Source: JAIBJN01 sp963830885 (GTDB taxonomy: Bacteria; Actinomycetota; Thermoleophilia; Gaiellales; Gaiellaceae). Taken from it: 64,000 nt of DNA. Below, in pieces: positions 41,245-50,520 of the stretch. The DNA lies in NCBI GenBank assembly GCA_963830885.1, contig CAWHOA010000028.1:62001-126000 (forward strand), in the 5' to 3' direction. The stretch's first letter is position 1; each line of letters begins with the position of its first letter. The position numbers were made by a program, and so were the translations under genes. The notes beneath the pieces were generated by a model that was given only the letters and a program-made list of their open reading frames with translations, was not told the origin of the DNA and made no database searches.

Positions 41245-44200
41245 CTAGCCGAGCCGGATCGACTCGGGCGGGAGCGGCAACGGCTGGGCGGCTGCCTCCG
41301 GAGGGAGCTCCGGCGGGGGCTGCGCCACCCGCGAACCGGACTGGATCAGGTTCCGCACCTCGCGCAGCGCAACCGACAGCGTCTCGAGGCTCGAGAGCCC
41401 GCCCATGCGGATGTCCGAGACGACCTGCAGGGAGCGGTCGGCACCGGCGCGGTTCCGCGCGTACCACTCGTCGGCGCGGGCATCGGGCTCGAGCCCCGGC
41501 CCGCCGGTCTGGAGCGCCTCCTGCGTGAGGGCGCTGTGGAGGGCATACAGCTCGTCGCGCAGAGAGGCGCGCGCCAGGGTCTGCCAGCGGTTGTCGCGCG
41601 GGAGCGCGGTGATCTCGTCGCGGAGCCACTGGAGCTGGAGGCGGGCGCCGACCGCGTGGTAGACGGCCGCCACCTCCTCGAGCGGAGCGCCGGTGGTGCC
41701 GGCAACCTCGACGATGTCGAGCGCCGAGAACGTCGCGCCCAGGCCGGCCACGCGCGCAGCGAGCTCCTCGGGCACGCCCGCGTGGACGTACTCGGCGGTC
41801 GCGCTCTCGAGCGCCGCACGGTCGGCGCCGTGCAGGAGGCCGCGGAGCGTGTCGGCGAGGAGCGCGGCCCCCGGAGCGAAGCGCGCGATCTCGGCGGCGA
41901 TGTCGAGCGGCCGTGGGCGGGTCCGCACGAGCCAGCGCGTTGCGCGCTCCACGAGCTTTCGGCCCTCGAGCAGCATCTCGAGCTGGACGCCGGCTGGGAT
42001 GGCGGAGTCGAGCTCCTCGATCGATGTCCACAGCGCCCTCAGGTCGAAGACCTCGCGCGCGACCGTATAGGCCCGGGCGATGTCGTCGGCCCCGGCACCC
42101 GTCTCCTCCGCGATCCGGAACGCGAACGTGATGCCGGCGCGGTTGACCAGGCTGTTGGTCACGTAGGTGGCGATCAGCTCGCGCCGCAGCCGGTGCCCCT
42201 CCATCTGTCCGGCGAAGCGCTCCGTGAGGACGCGCGGGAAGTAGCGGGTGAGCTCCGCGGTCATGAACTCGTCGTCGGGAAGATCCGAGCCGACGAGCGC
42301 GTCGAAGAGCTCGATCTTCGAGAACGAGAGCAGGACGGCCAGCTCCGGCAGGACGAGGCCGCCCCCGACGGCGCCGCGCTCCGAGAGCACCTCGTCGCTC
42401 GGGAGCGACTCCAGCTCGCGATTGAGCCGGTCGCTCTGCTCGAGGTGCCCGATCAGCCGGGCGTGGACGCCGAGCATCGACGGAGCCTGCCGTCCTGCCA
42501 GGCTGAGTGCCTGGGTCTGGCGGTAGTTGTTGCGCAGGACGAGCCTGGCCACGTCGTCGGTCATCTCGGCCAGCAGCTCGTTCCGCTGCTTCGCCGTCAT
42601 GTCACCCGCGGCCACGACCGCGTCGAGGAGGATCTTGATGTTGACCTCGTGGTCGGAGCAGTCGACGCCCGCCGAGTTGTCGATTGCGTCGGTGTAGATC
42701 CGCCCGCCCGCGAGCGCGTACTCGATCCGACCCTTCTGGGTGAAGCCGAGGTTGCCGCCCTCGCCGACCACCCTGGCGCGCAGGTCGCGGCCGTCCACGC
42801 GGAGCGCATCGTTCGCCTTGTCGCCGACGGCCAGGTGCTGCTCCGTGGAGGCCTTGACGAAGGTGCCGATCCCTCCGTTCCAGAGCAGGTCGACCGGGGC
42901 AGCGAGAATGGCGCGGATCAGCTCGTTCGGGGTGAGCGCCTCGACCTCGATCCCGAGCGCCCGCCGGGCCTCCGGTGAGAGCTCGATGGACTTGGCGGTG
43001 CGCGGGAAGACGCCGCCGCCGGCGGAGATCGCGGCGGTGTCGTAGTCGGCCCAGCTCGAGCGCGGGAGCGCGAAGAGGCGCTCGCGCTCGGCGTAGCTCG
43101 CCTCCGGGTCGGGATCCGGGTCGAGGAAGACGTGCTCGTGGTTGAAGGCGGCCACGAGCTTCAGGTGCCGGGAGAGGAGCATGCCGTTCCCGAAGACGTC
43201 GCCCGCCATGTCGCCGATCCCCACGGCCGTGAAGTCCGTGGCCTGAACATCGACGCCGAGCTCGCGGAAGTGCCGCTTGACCGACTCCCACGCTCCCCGG
43301 GCCGTGATTCCCATCGCCTTGTGGTCGTAGCCGGCTGAGCCGCCCGAGGCGAAGGCGTCGCTGAGCCAGAACCCGTACTCGGCGGCGATCCCGTTGGCGA
43401 TGTCCGAGAAGCTGGCGGTGCCCTTGTCGGCGGCGACGACCAGGTAGGGGTCGTCGTCGTCGTAGCGGACGACGTCCGGCGGCGGCGCCGCCTCGCCGGC
43501 GACGAGGTTGTCGGTGAGGTCGAGGAGCCCGCGCATGAGCGTCCGGTAGGAGTCGACGACCTCCTCGCGCAGCGCCTCGCGCTCGGCCGGCGGCTGCTTG
43601 ACCACGAACCCGCCTTTCGCCCCCACCGGCACGATCACCGCGTTCTTGACCATCTGCGCCTTCATCAGCCCGAGCACCTCGGTGCGGAAGTCTTCGCGGC
43701 GGTCGGACCAGCGGATCCCTCCACGGGCGACCTTGCCGCCGCGGAGGTGGACGCCCTCCATGCGCGGCGAGTAGATCCAGATCTCGTAGCGGGGCCGCGG
43801 AAGCGGCAGGTCGGGGACGAGGGCGGGGTCGAACTTGAAGGCGAGGTACGGCTTGGCGCGTCCTTCGGCGTCGCGCTGGAAGTAGTTCGTGCGCAGGGTG
43901 GCCTGGACGAGCCGGAGGAAGCCTCGAAGGATGCGGTCCCGGTCGAGGCTCGGGACCGCGTCGATCTCCTCCTCGATCCGCGCGGCGAGGCCCCCGACCT
44001 CCTCGGCCCGATCCCGCTCCTGGGCCGGGTCGAAGCGGATCCGGAAAAGCTCGACCAGCTTCCGCGCGATGCTCGCGTAGTCGCCGAGCGTGTCCTCCAT
44101 GTAGGTCTGGCTGAACGTGCTGCCGGCCTGGCGCAGGTACTTCGCGAGCGCGCGCAGGACGGAGACCTCCCGCGAGGTCAGTCCCGCGCGCAGGACGAGC

Positions 44201-46149
44201 CTGTTGAAGCCGTCGACCTCGATCTCCCCGCGCCAGGCCTGCGCGAAGGCGTCCTTGAACGCCTCGCCGACGGCCTCGAGGTCGATGGCGCCCTCCTCGC
44301 TCGTGAGCCCGAAGTCGTAGATCCAGGCGTCGACGGGGCCGGCGCGGTCGATCTCGTACGGCCGCTCGTCGTAGACCTTCACGCCGAGGTCCTCGAGCAG
44401 CGGCAGCACGTCCGAAAGGAGGATGGGCCGGCCCGAGCGCAGCAGCTTGAGGACGAAGAAGTCGTCCGCGGCCTCGAGCGGCCGGTAGAGCGTCATCTTC
44501 AGGTCGCCCGCGGGGTCGAGGCGCTCCATCCGCAGGATGTCGAGGACGGCAGCAGCCGGGGTGAAGTCCTCCTTGTAGGCGGCCGGGAACGCGTCGCGAT
44601 ACTGGCCGTAGAGCTCGGTGCCCTGCTCCTCCCCGAGCTGGTCGACGAGGGCGTCGAGGAGGTCATCGGCCCACGAGCGGGTCGCCTCGACGATGCGCTC
44701 CTCGATCTGACGGACGTCGTAGTCCGGGTGGCTTCCGGGCTTCGTGTGCACGACGTAGTGGAGCCGTGCGAGCACGGACTCCGACAGGCGGATGTTCCAG
44801 TCGACGCTCGTGCCGCCGAAGACCTCGCGGAGCAGCTCCTGGATCGCCTCCCGCACCTGCGTGTTGAAGCGGTCGCGGGGGACGTACACCAGGCACGAGA
44901 AGAAGCGCCCGAAGCGGTCGCGGCGGACGAACAGACGGACGCGCTGGCGCTCGCCGAGCTCCAGGATCCCGAGCGCGGTCTCGAACAGGTCGTCGTCGGA
45001 GATCTGGAAGAGCTCGTCCCGCGGGTACGTCTCGAGGATCTCGACGAGGGCCTTGTCGGCATGGCTTCCGGGTGGCATGCCCGAGCGCTCCCGGACCTTG
45101 CGGATCTTGCGGCGCAGCAGCGGGATCTCGTCCGGCCGCGCGCTGTAGGCAGTCGACGTGTAGAGGCCGAGGAAGCGGCGCTCGCCGGCGACCTCGCCGG
45201 CCTCGTCGAAGCGCTTGACGCCGACGTAGTCGAGGTAGGAGGGCCGGTGCACGGTCGCCCGGGAGTTGGCCTTCGTAAGGACGAGGATCTCCTTCTCGCG
45301 CGCGAGAGCCTGCGCCTCGGGCCCGAGCTTGACGATGCCCGGGTCGGGCTCGCTGTCGCGCAGGATCCCCAGCCCTGTCCCCGGGACGCGGCGGAGCGCC
45401 TCTTCGCCGTCGTCGGTGACGAGGTCGTACTCGTGGTAACCCAGGAAGGTGAAGTGGTGGTCGAGGATCCACTCGAGGAGCGCCGTCGCCTCGGCCAGCT
45501 CCTCGGCGTCGACCGGCGGCGGGCGCTCGACCAGGTCGGCCGTGACCTCGCGGCCGCGCTCGACCATTGCGGGCCAGTCCTCCACCGCCGCGCGGACGTC
45601 CGCGAGGGCGCGCTCGACCCCCGTCCGGACCTCCTGGAGATGGGCCGGGTCCGTCTCGCGCACGATCTCCGCGTGGATGAAGGACTCGAGCTCGCATGTC
45701 TCCGCCTCGGCGTCGTGGGGGAGTACCTCGAGCAGGCGGCCCTCCTCGTCGCGGCGAACGCGCACGACCGGATGGATGATGAGATGGACGCCGCTCCCGA
45801 GCCGGTTGAGCTCCATGCTCACCGAGTCGACGAGGAACGGCATGTCGTCGTTGACGATCTCGACCACGGTGTGGGTGGAGACCCAGCCGTGCTCCTCGAG
45901 CTGCGGCGTGTACACGCGGATCTTGGGCTCGCCGGCGACGCGCCGCGCACCGAAGTTCAGGTGAGCGAGCGCGGCGCCGTAGAGGTCGTCGACGCTTCGC
46001 TCGAGCAGGTCGTCGGCCGCTACGGCGCCGTAGTAGATGCGGACGAAGGCTTCGAGGCGCGCAGCCTGCTCCGCTGGGAGCTTCGCGTGCGCGTGCTCGA
46101 CCGTCTTCTCGATCAGACCGGCCTTCGCCTCGTCGGGCTTCGAGCTCAT
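41245..46149 (-). CDS. gdhB: NAD-specific glutamate dehydrogenase, large (GDH-180 class)
   Basis: About 1634 residues, the size of the L_180 class first described in Streptomyces. It deaminates glutamate to 2-oxoglutarate with NAD. The long N-terminal region contains ACT-like segments (PQLEEHGWVSTHTVVEIVNDDMPFLVDSV). The catalytic core includes RGGIRWSDRREDFRTEVLGL, KAQMVKNAVIVPVGAKGGFV with the catalytic Lys, DKGTASFSDIANGIA, and FTAVGIGDMAGDVFGNGML. The ~500-residue C-terminal extension is helical. I took ATG at 46149; GTG at 46179 adds ten residues. Last gene of the minus-strand run. Confidence 0.93.
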   Translation of the reverse strand: MSSKPDEAKAGLIEKTVEHAHAKLPAEQAARLEAFVRIYYGAVAADDLLERSVDDLYGAALAHLNFGARRVAGEPKIRVYTPQLEEHGWVSTHTVVEIVNDDMPFLVDSVSMELNRLGSGVHLIIHPVVRVRRDEEGRLLEVLPHDAEAETCELESFIHAEIVRETDPAHLQEVRTGVERALADVRAAVEDWPAMVERGREVTADLVERPPPVDAEELAEATALLEWILDHHFTFLGYHEYDLVTDDGEEALRRVPGTGLGILRDSEPDPGIVKLGPEAQALAREKEILVLTKANSRATVHRPSYLDYVGVKRFDEAGEVAGERRFLGLYTSTAYSARPDEIPLLRRKIRKVRERSGMPPGSHADKALVEILETYPRDELFQISDDDLFETALGILELGERQRVRLFVRRDRFGRFFSCLVYVPRDRFNTQVREAIQELLREVFGGTSVDWNIRLSESVLARLHYVVHTKPGSHPDYDVRQIEERIVEATRSWADDLLDALVDQLGEEQGTELYGQYRDAFPAAYKEDFTPAAAVLDILRMERLDPAGDLKMTLYRPLEAADDFFVLKLLRSGRPILLSDVLPLLEDLGVKVYDERPYEIDRAGPVDAWIYDFGLTSEEGAIDLEAVGEAFKDAFAQAWRGEIEVDGFNRLVLRAGLTSREVSVLRALAKYLRQAGSTFSQTYMEDTLGDYASIARKLVELFRIRFDPAQERDRAEEVGGLAARIEEEIDAVPSLDRDRILRGFLRLVQATLRTNYFQRDAEGRAKPYLAFKFDPALVPDLPLPRPRYEIWIYSPRMEGVHLRGGKVARGGIRWSDRREDFRTEVLGLMKAQMVKNAVIVPVGAKGGFVVKQPPAEREALREEVVDSYRTLMRGLLDLTDNLVAGEAAPPPDVVRYDDDDPYLVVAADKGTASFSDIANGIAAEYGFWLSDAFASGGSAGYDHKAMGITARGAWESVKRHFRELGVDVQATDFTAVGIGDMAGDVFGNGMLLSRHLKLVAAFNHEHVFLDPDPDPEASYAERERLFALPRSSWADYDTAAISAGGGVFPRTAKSIELSPEARRALGIEVEALTPNELIRAILAAPVDLLWNGGIGTFVKASTEQHLAVGDKANDALRVDGRDLRARVVGEGGNLGFTQKGRIEYALAGGRIYTDAIDNSAGVDCSDHEVNIKILLDAVVAAGDMTAKQRNELLAEMTDDVARLVLRNNYRQTQALSLAGRQAPSMLGVHARLIGHLEQSDRLNRELESLPSDEVLSERGAVGGGLVLPELAVLLSFSKIELFDALVGSDLPDDEFMTAELTRYFPRVLTERFAGQMEGHRLRRELIATYVTNSLVNRAGITFAFRIAEETGAGADDIARAYTVAREVFDLRALWTSIEELDSAIPAGVQLEMLLEGRKLVERATRWLVRTRPRPLDIAAEIARFAPGAALLADTLRGLLHGADRAALESATAEYVHAGVPEELAARVAGLGATFSALDIVEVAGTTGAPLEEVAAVYHAVGARLQLQWLRDEITALPRDNRWQTLARASLRDELYALHSALTQEALQTGGPGLEPDARADEWYARNRAGADRSLQVVSDIRMGGLSSLETLSVALREVRNLIQSGSRVAQPPPELPPEAAAQPLPLPPESIRLG

Positions 46150-46255
46150 GGTCTCTACCGACAGTCTGTCCGACGGCACTCGCGCTGTCGACTCGGAGGT
46201 TGAACTCGAACCAAAATGGTGCCGCGGCGGCGAAGCGTCATTCTGATTCGAGCTC

Positions 46256-47026
46256 TTAGGGCTCGACGACCACCGTTCCCTTCATGCCCGGATGGAGCGC
46301 GCAGAGGTAGTGGTGCTCGCCGGGGCTGTCGAAGGTGGTCTCGAAGCTGGCACCCTGGGCCATCGCGCCCGAGTCGAAGGAGCCGCCCTCGGCCGTGACC
46401 GTGTGCTCGGCAGGGTCGTGGTTCTCCCAGGTGACGGGCTGTCCGGCCTGGACGGTCACGGTCGCCGGCGAGAACGCGAAGGCCTCGATGGAAACCGCGG
46501 TGGTGCCGCCCGCAGGCGGGGCCGCGGCCTGCTCGCTGAGCGGCGCGTTCGGGCGGACCTCGAGCAGCATCTCCATGCCCATGTCGTCGTGGCCCTCGAC
46601 GTTGCACTCGAGCTTGTAGACGCCGGCCTCGAGGTCGAGCTCGATCTCGACGCTCTCACCGGGCTCGAGGAGACGGGTCTCGACCTTGCTCGCGTCGTCC
46701 TCGACGTCCTCGCGCTCGATCTCGAAGCCGTGCGGCACCGTGCCGCGGTTCACGATCACGAAGGTCGCATGCCCAGGCCGGATGGCCTCGGCCTCGGGCG
46801 TGACCGCCCACTCGCCCAGGGCGACCTCGAAGCCGCCGTCGCGCGGGTCGGTCGCGATCGCGGCGGGCTGAGCGCCCGGCCCGGTTTCCGAGGCCGTTTC
46901 GTCGGTCGACGTGGGAGACGACGTCTGCGGCTCCGGAGCGGAGGCGGGGTCGGAGCCCTCGCCTCCGCAGGCGCTGAGACCGGCTGCAGCCGCAACGAGC
47001 AGCGTCAGCGGGATCAGCCGCCTCAC
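46256..47026 (-). CDS. Lipoprotein with two cupredoxin domains
   Basis: 256 residues. Lipobox LSACGG (Cys20) after a short signal, a Ser/Thr/Pro linker, then two blue-copper-like domains. The first (~70-165) contains TVPHGFEIE and LECNVEGHDDMGMEM. The second (~175-256) has DPAEHTVTAEG and YLCALHPGMKGTVVV, the His...Cys-x2-His-x2-Met pattern of plastocyanin-like type 1 copper sites; the first domain also has a Cys/His/Met set. Likely an electron carrier or copper-binding protein at the outer membrane face. Overlaps the Asp-rich gene by 4 bp. Confidence 0.86.
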   Translation of the reverse strand: MRRLIPLTLLVAAAAGLSACGGEGSDPASAPEPQTSSPTSTDETASETGPGAQPAAIATDPRDGGFEVALGEWAVTPEAEAIRPGHATFVIVNRGTVPHGFEIEREDVEDDASKVETRLLEPGESVEIELDLEAGVYKLECNVEGHDDMGMEMLLEVRPNAPLSEQAAAPPAGGTTAVSIEAFAFSPATVTVQAGQPVTWENHDPAEHTVTAEGGSFDSGAMAQGASFETTFDSPGEHHYLCALHPGMKGTVVVEP

Positions 47027-47541
47027 CGGTCGTCGCCGCCGTGCCCGCTCGAGTCGTCGTCGCGGTCGTCGCCGTCTCCGTGGCCGCTGCGATCGTCGTC
47101 ATCGTCGTTCCCGCTCCCCGGGCCCGAGTTGTCGTCGTCGCCGCTGTCCTCTGCGTTCCCGGGGCCGGAGTTTCCGTGCCCACCGTCGTCTCCGGCGCCC
47201 GTGCAGCGCGGGTCGTTCGCGTGCTCGGCCTCGTCGCAGGGGCCGCGCAGGTCCTCGCCAGGCTCGCGGTCGTCGTCACTCCGGTCGTCCCCGACGTCGT
47301 CTCCGGCGCCCGTGCAGCGCGGGTCGTTGGCGTGCTCGGCCTCGTCGCACGGGCCGCTGACGTCGACTCCGGTGGTCGTGGTCGTCGTGGCATCGGTCGT
47401 GGTCGAATCCTCGATCGTCGAGCTCGTGGGGGCGACCTGGGCGAGCTGATCGTCGCCGCCCCCGCTCGCTGCCAGCGCGACGCCGACGCTGAAGGCGACG
47501 ACGAGCGCCGGGACGAGCATGATCTTCATCAAGGTGGACAT
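47023..47541 (-). CDS. Secreted Asp/Gly/Ser-rich protein with duplicated Cys motif
   Basis: 172 residues. Signal peptide (MKIMLVPALVVAFSVGVALA), Thr-rich linker, then two copies of GPCDEAEHANDPRCTGAGDD separated by an acidic spacer, and an Asp/Ser/Gly/His tail (SGHGDGDDRDDDSSGHGG). The paired cysteines probably form small disulfide loops; the tail could bind cations. No family recognised. Cotranscribed with the cupredoxin lipoprotein and downstream of the two-component system. Confidence 0.7.
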   Translation of the reverse strand: MSTLMKIMLVPALVVAFSVGVALAASGGGDDQLAQVAPTSSTIEDSTTTDATTTTTTGVDVSGPCDEAEHANDPRCTGAGDDVGDDRSDDDREPGEDLRGPCDEAEHANDPRCTGAGDDGGHGNSGPGNAEDSGDDDNSGPGSGNDDDDDRSGHGDGDDRDDDSSGHGGDDR

Positions 47542-47664
47542 CGAGTCCCTCCTGTCTCGGTTGGCAACTGCTCCTCCGAGGCTAGGAAGGGCCGGGAAAA
47601 GCGCGCCCCCGGGCGAAGTGAAGACTCGCCAGGGTCCGGTAAGGAAACGGTAGGCCGGCCGGGA

Positions 47665-48054
47665 TCAGTCGTCGCCCGAGCCGTGGCCGCTCGAGTCGTC
47701 GTCCCCGCTCCCGGACCCGGGGCCGCTCGAGTCGCCGCCGTCCCCGCCGGAGCCCGGGCCGCTGGAGTCGTCGTCGGCGGATCGGGGGTCGCAGTCCGGG
47801 TCGAGTGCATTCTCGGGCTTCCTGCACTTTCCGGGGAGGTCGTCGTCGGAGCCGGCGGTGGTCGTCGGGCGCGTCGTCGTCTGAGCCGGCTCGGTCTGAG
47901 TCGTCGCGGCCGGGCTTGCGATCTTTGCGGGCGCCTGGACGACGGCGGGTACGGCCGCGAGTGAGCTTTCCGAGGCGATGTAGACGCCGAGCGCGAGGGC
48001 CACCGGTAGGGCGAGCCCGGCGAGGGCCAGCAGGAGAACGCGTGCTCGGCTCAT
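47665..48054 (-). CDS. Secreted Asp/Ser/Gly-rich protein, relative of the next gene
   Basis: 129 residues. Signal peptide/TM (VLLLALAGLALPVALALGVYIA), Thr-rich linker, one Cys loop (GKCRKPENALDPDCDPRSADDD) and a tail of DDSSGPGSGG-type repeats ending SSGHGSGDD. Same plan as the gene at 47023-47541 but with one Cys loop, so the two are probably paralogues. It lies 26 bp after the histidine kinase. Confidence 0.65.
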   Translation of the reverse strand: MSRARVLLLALAGLALPVALALGVYIASESSLAAVPAVVQAPAKIASPAATTQTEPAQTTTRPTTTAGSDDDLPGKCRKPENALDPDCDPRSADDDSSGPGSGGDGGDSSGPGSGSGDDDSSGHGSGDD

Positions 48055-48080
48055 GGTCTCGACGCTAGCAAGACGCTCCT

Positions 48081-49484
48081 TCAGGAATGGTCAGGCGACG
48101 GTGAGGACTCGGCAGGTTGGGCCGGGAAGCTGGCGCGTACGCGTGTCCCCGGTCCGTCGAGGAGCTCGACCCTGCCGTTCCAGCGCTCGGCGAGCTCGGT
48201 CACGATCGCAAGCCCGAGCCCCGTGCCGGGCCCGGCGCTCTTCCCTTCCGTGCCGCGGTAGAAGCGCTGGAACACCTGCGTGCGCTCGGCCGCCGGGATG
48301 CCGGGGCCGGTGTCCGAGACCACGAACCCGGGACGGCCGTCGCTCCCCTCCAGCTCGACCTCGATTCGCGATCCGGGCGGCGAGTAGCGAACCGCATTCT
48401 CGAGCAGGTTGTCGAGGATGTGGGCCACGTCCCCTGGGGCTGCCCAGATCCATCCTCCGGGTCGGTCCACGACCGCCAGCTCGTGTCCGGCGTCAGCGGC
48501 CGGCTGGGCCCACCGCCGCCCGGCGGAGCGCACCGCCTCGCCCAGGTCGACGCTCTCACCCGGCGCCTGGTCGGCCGCCGCGCGCGCGAGCGCCAGCAGG
48601 TCGTCGACGAGCCCGCTCAGCCGGTCGAGCTCGGCTTCGGCCTTGGCCGCCTGCTCGGCCGCAGCCCCGCCCTCGGCCTGAATCGCCTCGAGGCGGAGCT
48701 TGATCCCGGTCAGCGGCGTGCGCAGCTGGTGGGAGGCATTCGCGACGAAGTCCCGCTGGGCGGCCAGGTTCGACGAGAGCTCGCCGGCCATGCGGTTGAA
48801 CGACCGGCCGAGCTCGTCGATCTCCCGGGGGCCCTCGGGCTCCACGCGCGCGTCGAGGTCGCCGCGTCCGAGTCGGCCCGCGGCAGCGCGCAGCTTCTCC
48901 ACCGGCCTGGCGATCGTGCCGGCGAGGATCCAGGCGAGGACGAGCCCGGCGGCGACGACCGCCAGCCCGATCAGCCCGAGCGCGAGCCAGCTCGAGCGCA
49001 CGCTCTCGTCGACCTCGCCCATCGGCGCGGAGACCCGGACGGCGCCGACGACCTCGCCCCGATCGGTGACCGGCACCGTCACGAGGAGCAGCTCCTCGCC
49101 GAGCGTGTCGCTGTGGCGCTGGCGGACGTCCACGCTCCCGCCGAGCGCTGTCCCGAACTCGGGTCGCTCTGGGGTGGCAAAGGGCGTCCCCGGAGCGGCG
49201 CCGTCAGTGTCCGCGAGCAATGCCCCGCTCGGGCCGACGACGACGGTGCGGGCGCCGGCCCCGACCGTGGCCTGCTCGATGACTCCCGTGAGCTGGTTGG
49301 TAGCGCCGATCCGGACGAGATTGGCGACCCTCCCGGAGAGCACCGTCGTGTCCGCAACGACGTCCGACTCCAGCTCCGACGTGGCACGCCGGTCGACGTT
49401 CAGCGCCAGCGGTACCGCGAGGGCGATCACGACCGCGGCGAGGAGGTAGGCCGCGGCCAGCACGAGGCGGGCCCGGAAGGTCAC
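48081..49484 (-). CDS. Membrane sensor histidine kinase
   Basis: 467 residues: TM1 (LVLAAAYLLAAVVIALAVPLAL), ~130-residue extracytoplasmic sensor, TM2 (LALGLIGLAVVAAGLVLAWIL), HAMP (ARPVEKLRAAAGRLGRGDLDAR), H-box ASHQLRTPLTGIKLRLEAI with the phospho-accepting His, then N box (NLLENAVRYSPPG), G1 (VSDTGPGIP), F and G2 (GTGLGLAIV) boxes. Overlaps the response regulator by 4 bp. Its targets may include the secreted and cupredoxin genes just downstream. Confidence 0.93.
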   Translation of the reverse strand: MTFRARLVLAAAYLLAAVVIALAVPLALNVDRRATSELESDVVADTTVLSGRVANLVRIGATNQLTGVIEQATVGAGARTVVVGPSGALLADTDGAAPGTPFATPERPEFGTALGGSVDVRQRHSDTLGEELLLVTVPVTDRGEVVGAVRVSAPMGEVDESVRSSWLALGLIGLAVVAAGLVLAWILAGTIARPVEKLRAAAGRLGRGDLDARVEPEGPREIDELGRSFNRMAGELSSNLAAQRDFVANASHQLRTPLTGIKLRLEAIQAEGGAAAEQAAKAEAELDRLSGLVDDLLALARAAADQAPGESVDLGEAVRSAGRRWAQPAADAGHELAVVDRPGGWIWAAPGDVAHILDNLLENAVRYSPPGSRIEVELEGSDGRPGFVVSDTGPGIPAAERTQVFQRFYRGTEGKSAGPGTGLGLAIVTELAERWNGRVELLDGPGTRVRASFPAQPAESSPSPDHS

Positions 49485-50170
49485 GTCACATCGAAGCGGA
49501 AGCCGACGCCGCGCACGGTGTGGATGTAGCGCGGCTCGGCCGGGTCGTCGCCGAGCTTCCTCCGGAGCGCGCTGATGTGCACGTCCAGCGTCTTCGTCGA
49601 GCCGAACCAGGCGGGATCCCAGACCTCGTGCACGAGCTGATCGCGCTTGACGAGCTTCCCGGCGTGCTCCAGGAGGACGCGCAGGAGCTCGAACTCCTTC
49701 ACGGTCAGGTCGAGAGGCTCGCCTGCCCTGCTCGCCTCGTGGGTGTCGAGGTCCATGCGGACGTCGCCGGCCTCGAGCACCTTCCCGGGCGCCTCCATGG
49801 GCTCGCCGCCGCGGCGCAGCACGGCCCGGATCCGCGCGGCGAGCTCGGCGGCGCTGAACGGCTTCGTCACGTAGTCGTCCGCCCCGAGCTCCAGCCCCAG
49901 CACACGGTCCATCTCCTCCCCGCGCGCGGTGAGCATGATCACCGGGGTGCGCGAGGTGTCGCGGATCCGGCGCAGGAGGTCACGACCGTCTCCATCGGGG
50001 AGCATGACGTCGAGGAGCACGAGATCCGGCGCCCGGCTTGCGAACAGCTCCAGCCCACGGGCCGCCGTCCCGGCCACAAGTGCCTCGAAGCCCTCTCGGG
50101 CGAGCGCGGCGGCGAGCGGCTCGGAGATCGCCTCCTCGTCTTCGATCAGCAGGATCGTCCGCTTCGTCAT
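49481..50170 (-). CDS. OmpR/PhoB-family response regulator
   Basis: 229 residues. Receiver domain: ILLIEDEEAI, phospho-acceptor in DLVLLDVMLPDGDG, TARGEE and the conserved Lys in DYVTKPFSAAEL. C-terminal winged helix: PLDLTVKEFELLRVLLEHAG, TLDVHISALRRKLGDDP, IHTVRGVGFRF. Start ATG at 50170 chosen because the receiver begins right there; upstream frame is pseudogene sequence. Confidence 0.94.
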   Translation of the reverse strand: MTKRTILLIEDEEAISEPLAAALAREGFEALVAGTAARGLELFASRAPDLVLLDVMLPDGDGRDLLRRIRDTSRTPVIMLTARGEEMDRVLGLELGADDYVTKPFSAAELAARIRAVLRRGGEPMEAPGKVLEAGDVRMDLDTHEASRAGEPLDLTVKEFELLRVLLEHAGKLVKRDQLVHEVWDPAWFGSTKTLDVHISALRRKLGDDPAEPRYIHTVRGVGFRFDVT

Positions 50171-50512
50171 CCTCCCGCCGAAGGGTAGGGTTTCTGGCCG
50201 CAGTTGCCGGGCGGCGGCGGGACGACCTTCGTCCGCCGCCTGCCCTCCGCCTGGATCGCCTCCTGAATCGTGCGCGCCATCAGGGCAGCGCCCTCCGGGT
50301 TCAGGTGGAACGCGTCGTACGTGAGGCCGCGGCGGTCCGACCACCGGTCCCACGGCGCGAGCACGAGGTCGGCGCGGCGGTCGAGGCGGCGGAGCCGCTC
50401 GTTCACGAGGCCGGCGCGTGGCGCCTGGCAGACTCACGGCGGTGAACCTCTTCCCGTTCGTCCCTACGAGTTCGTCGCTGTGCTGGACATGATCGAGCGC
50501 ACCGGCTTCCAA
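50167..50512 (-). pseudogene. C-terminal remnant of an SGNH/GDSL-type hydrolase gene
   Basis: The last part reads VNERLRRLDRRADLVLAPW, RGLTYDAFHLNPEGAALMAR, the C-terminal block of SGNH hydrolases with the catalytic Asp-x-x-His (DAFH). Upstream the sense continues in another frame (VGTNGKRFTAVSLPGATR), and a missing base near 50411-50420 would join them. No N-terminal half exists: the sequence runs into the start of the divergent glycosyltransferase. I judge it a truncated, frameshifted relic; its stop overlaps the response regulator start. Confidence 0.5.
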
Positions 50513-50520
50513 GTGCCCTG

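Noticed and set aside
43747..46203. 818-codon plus-strand ORF opposite the glutamate dehydrogenase
   Set aside because: Antisense shadow of a well-supported gene; no domain, Asp/Arg/Val-rich.
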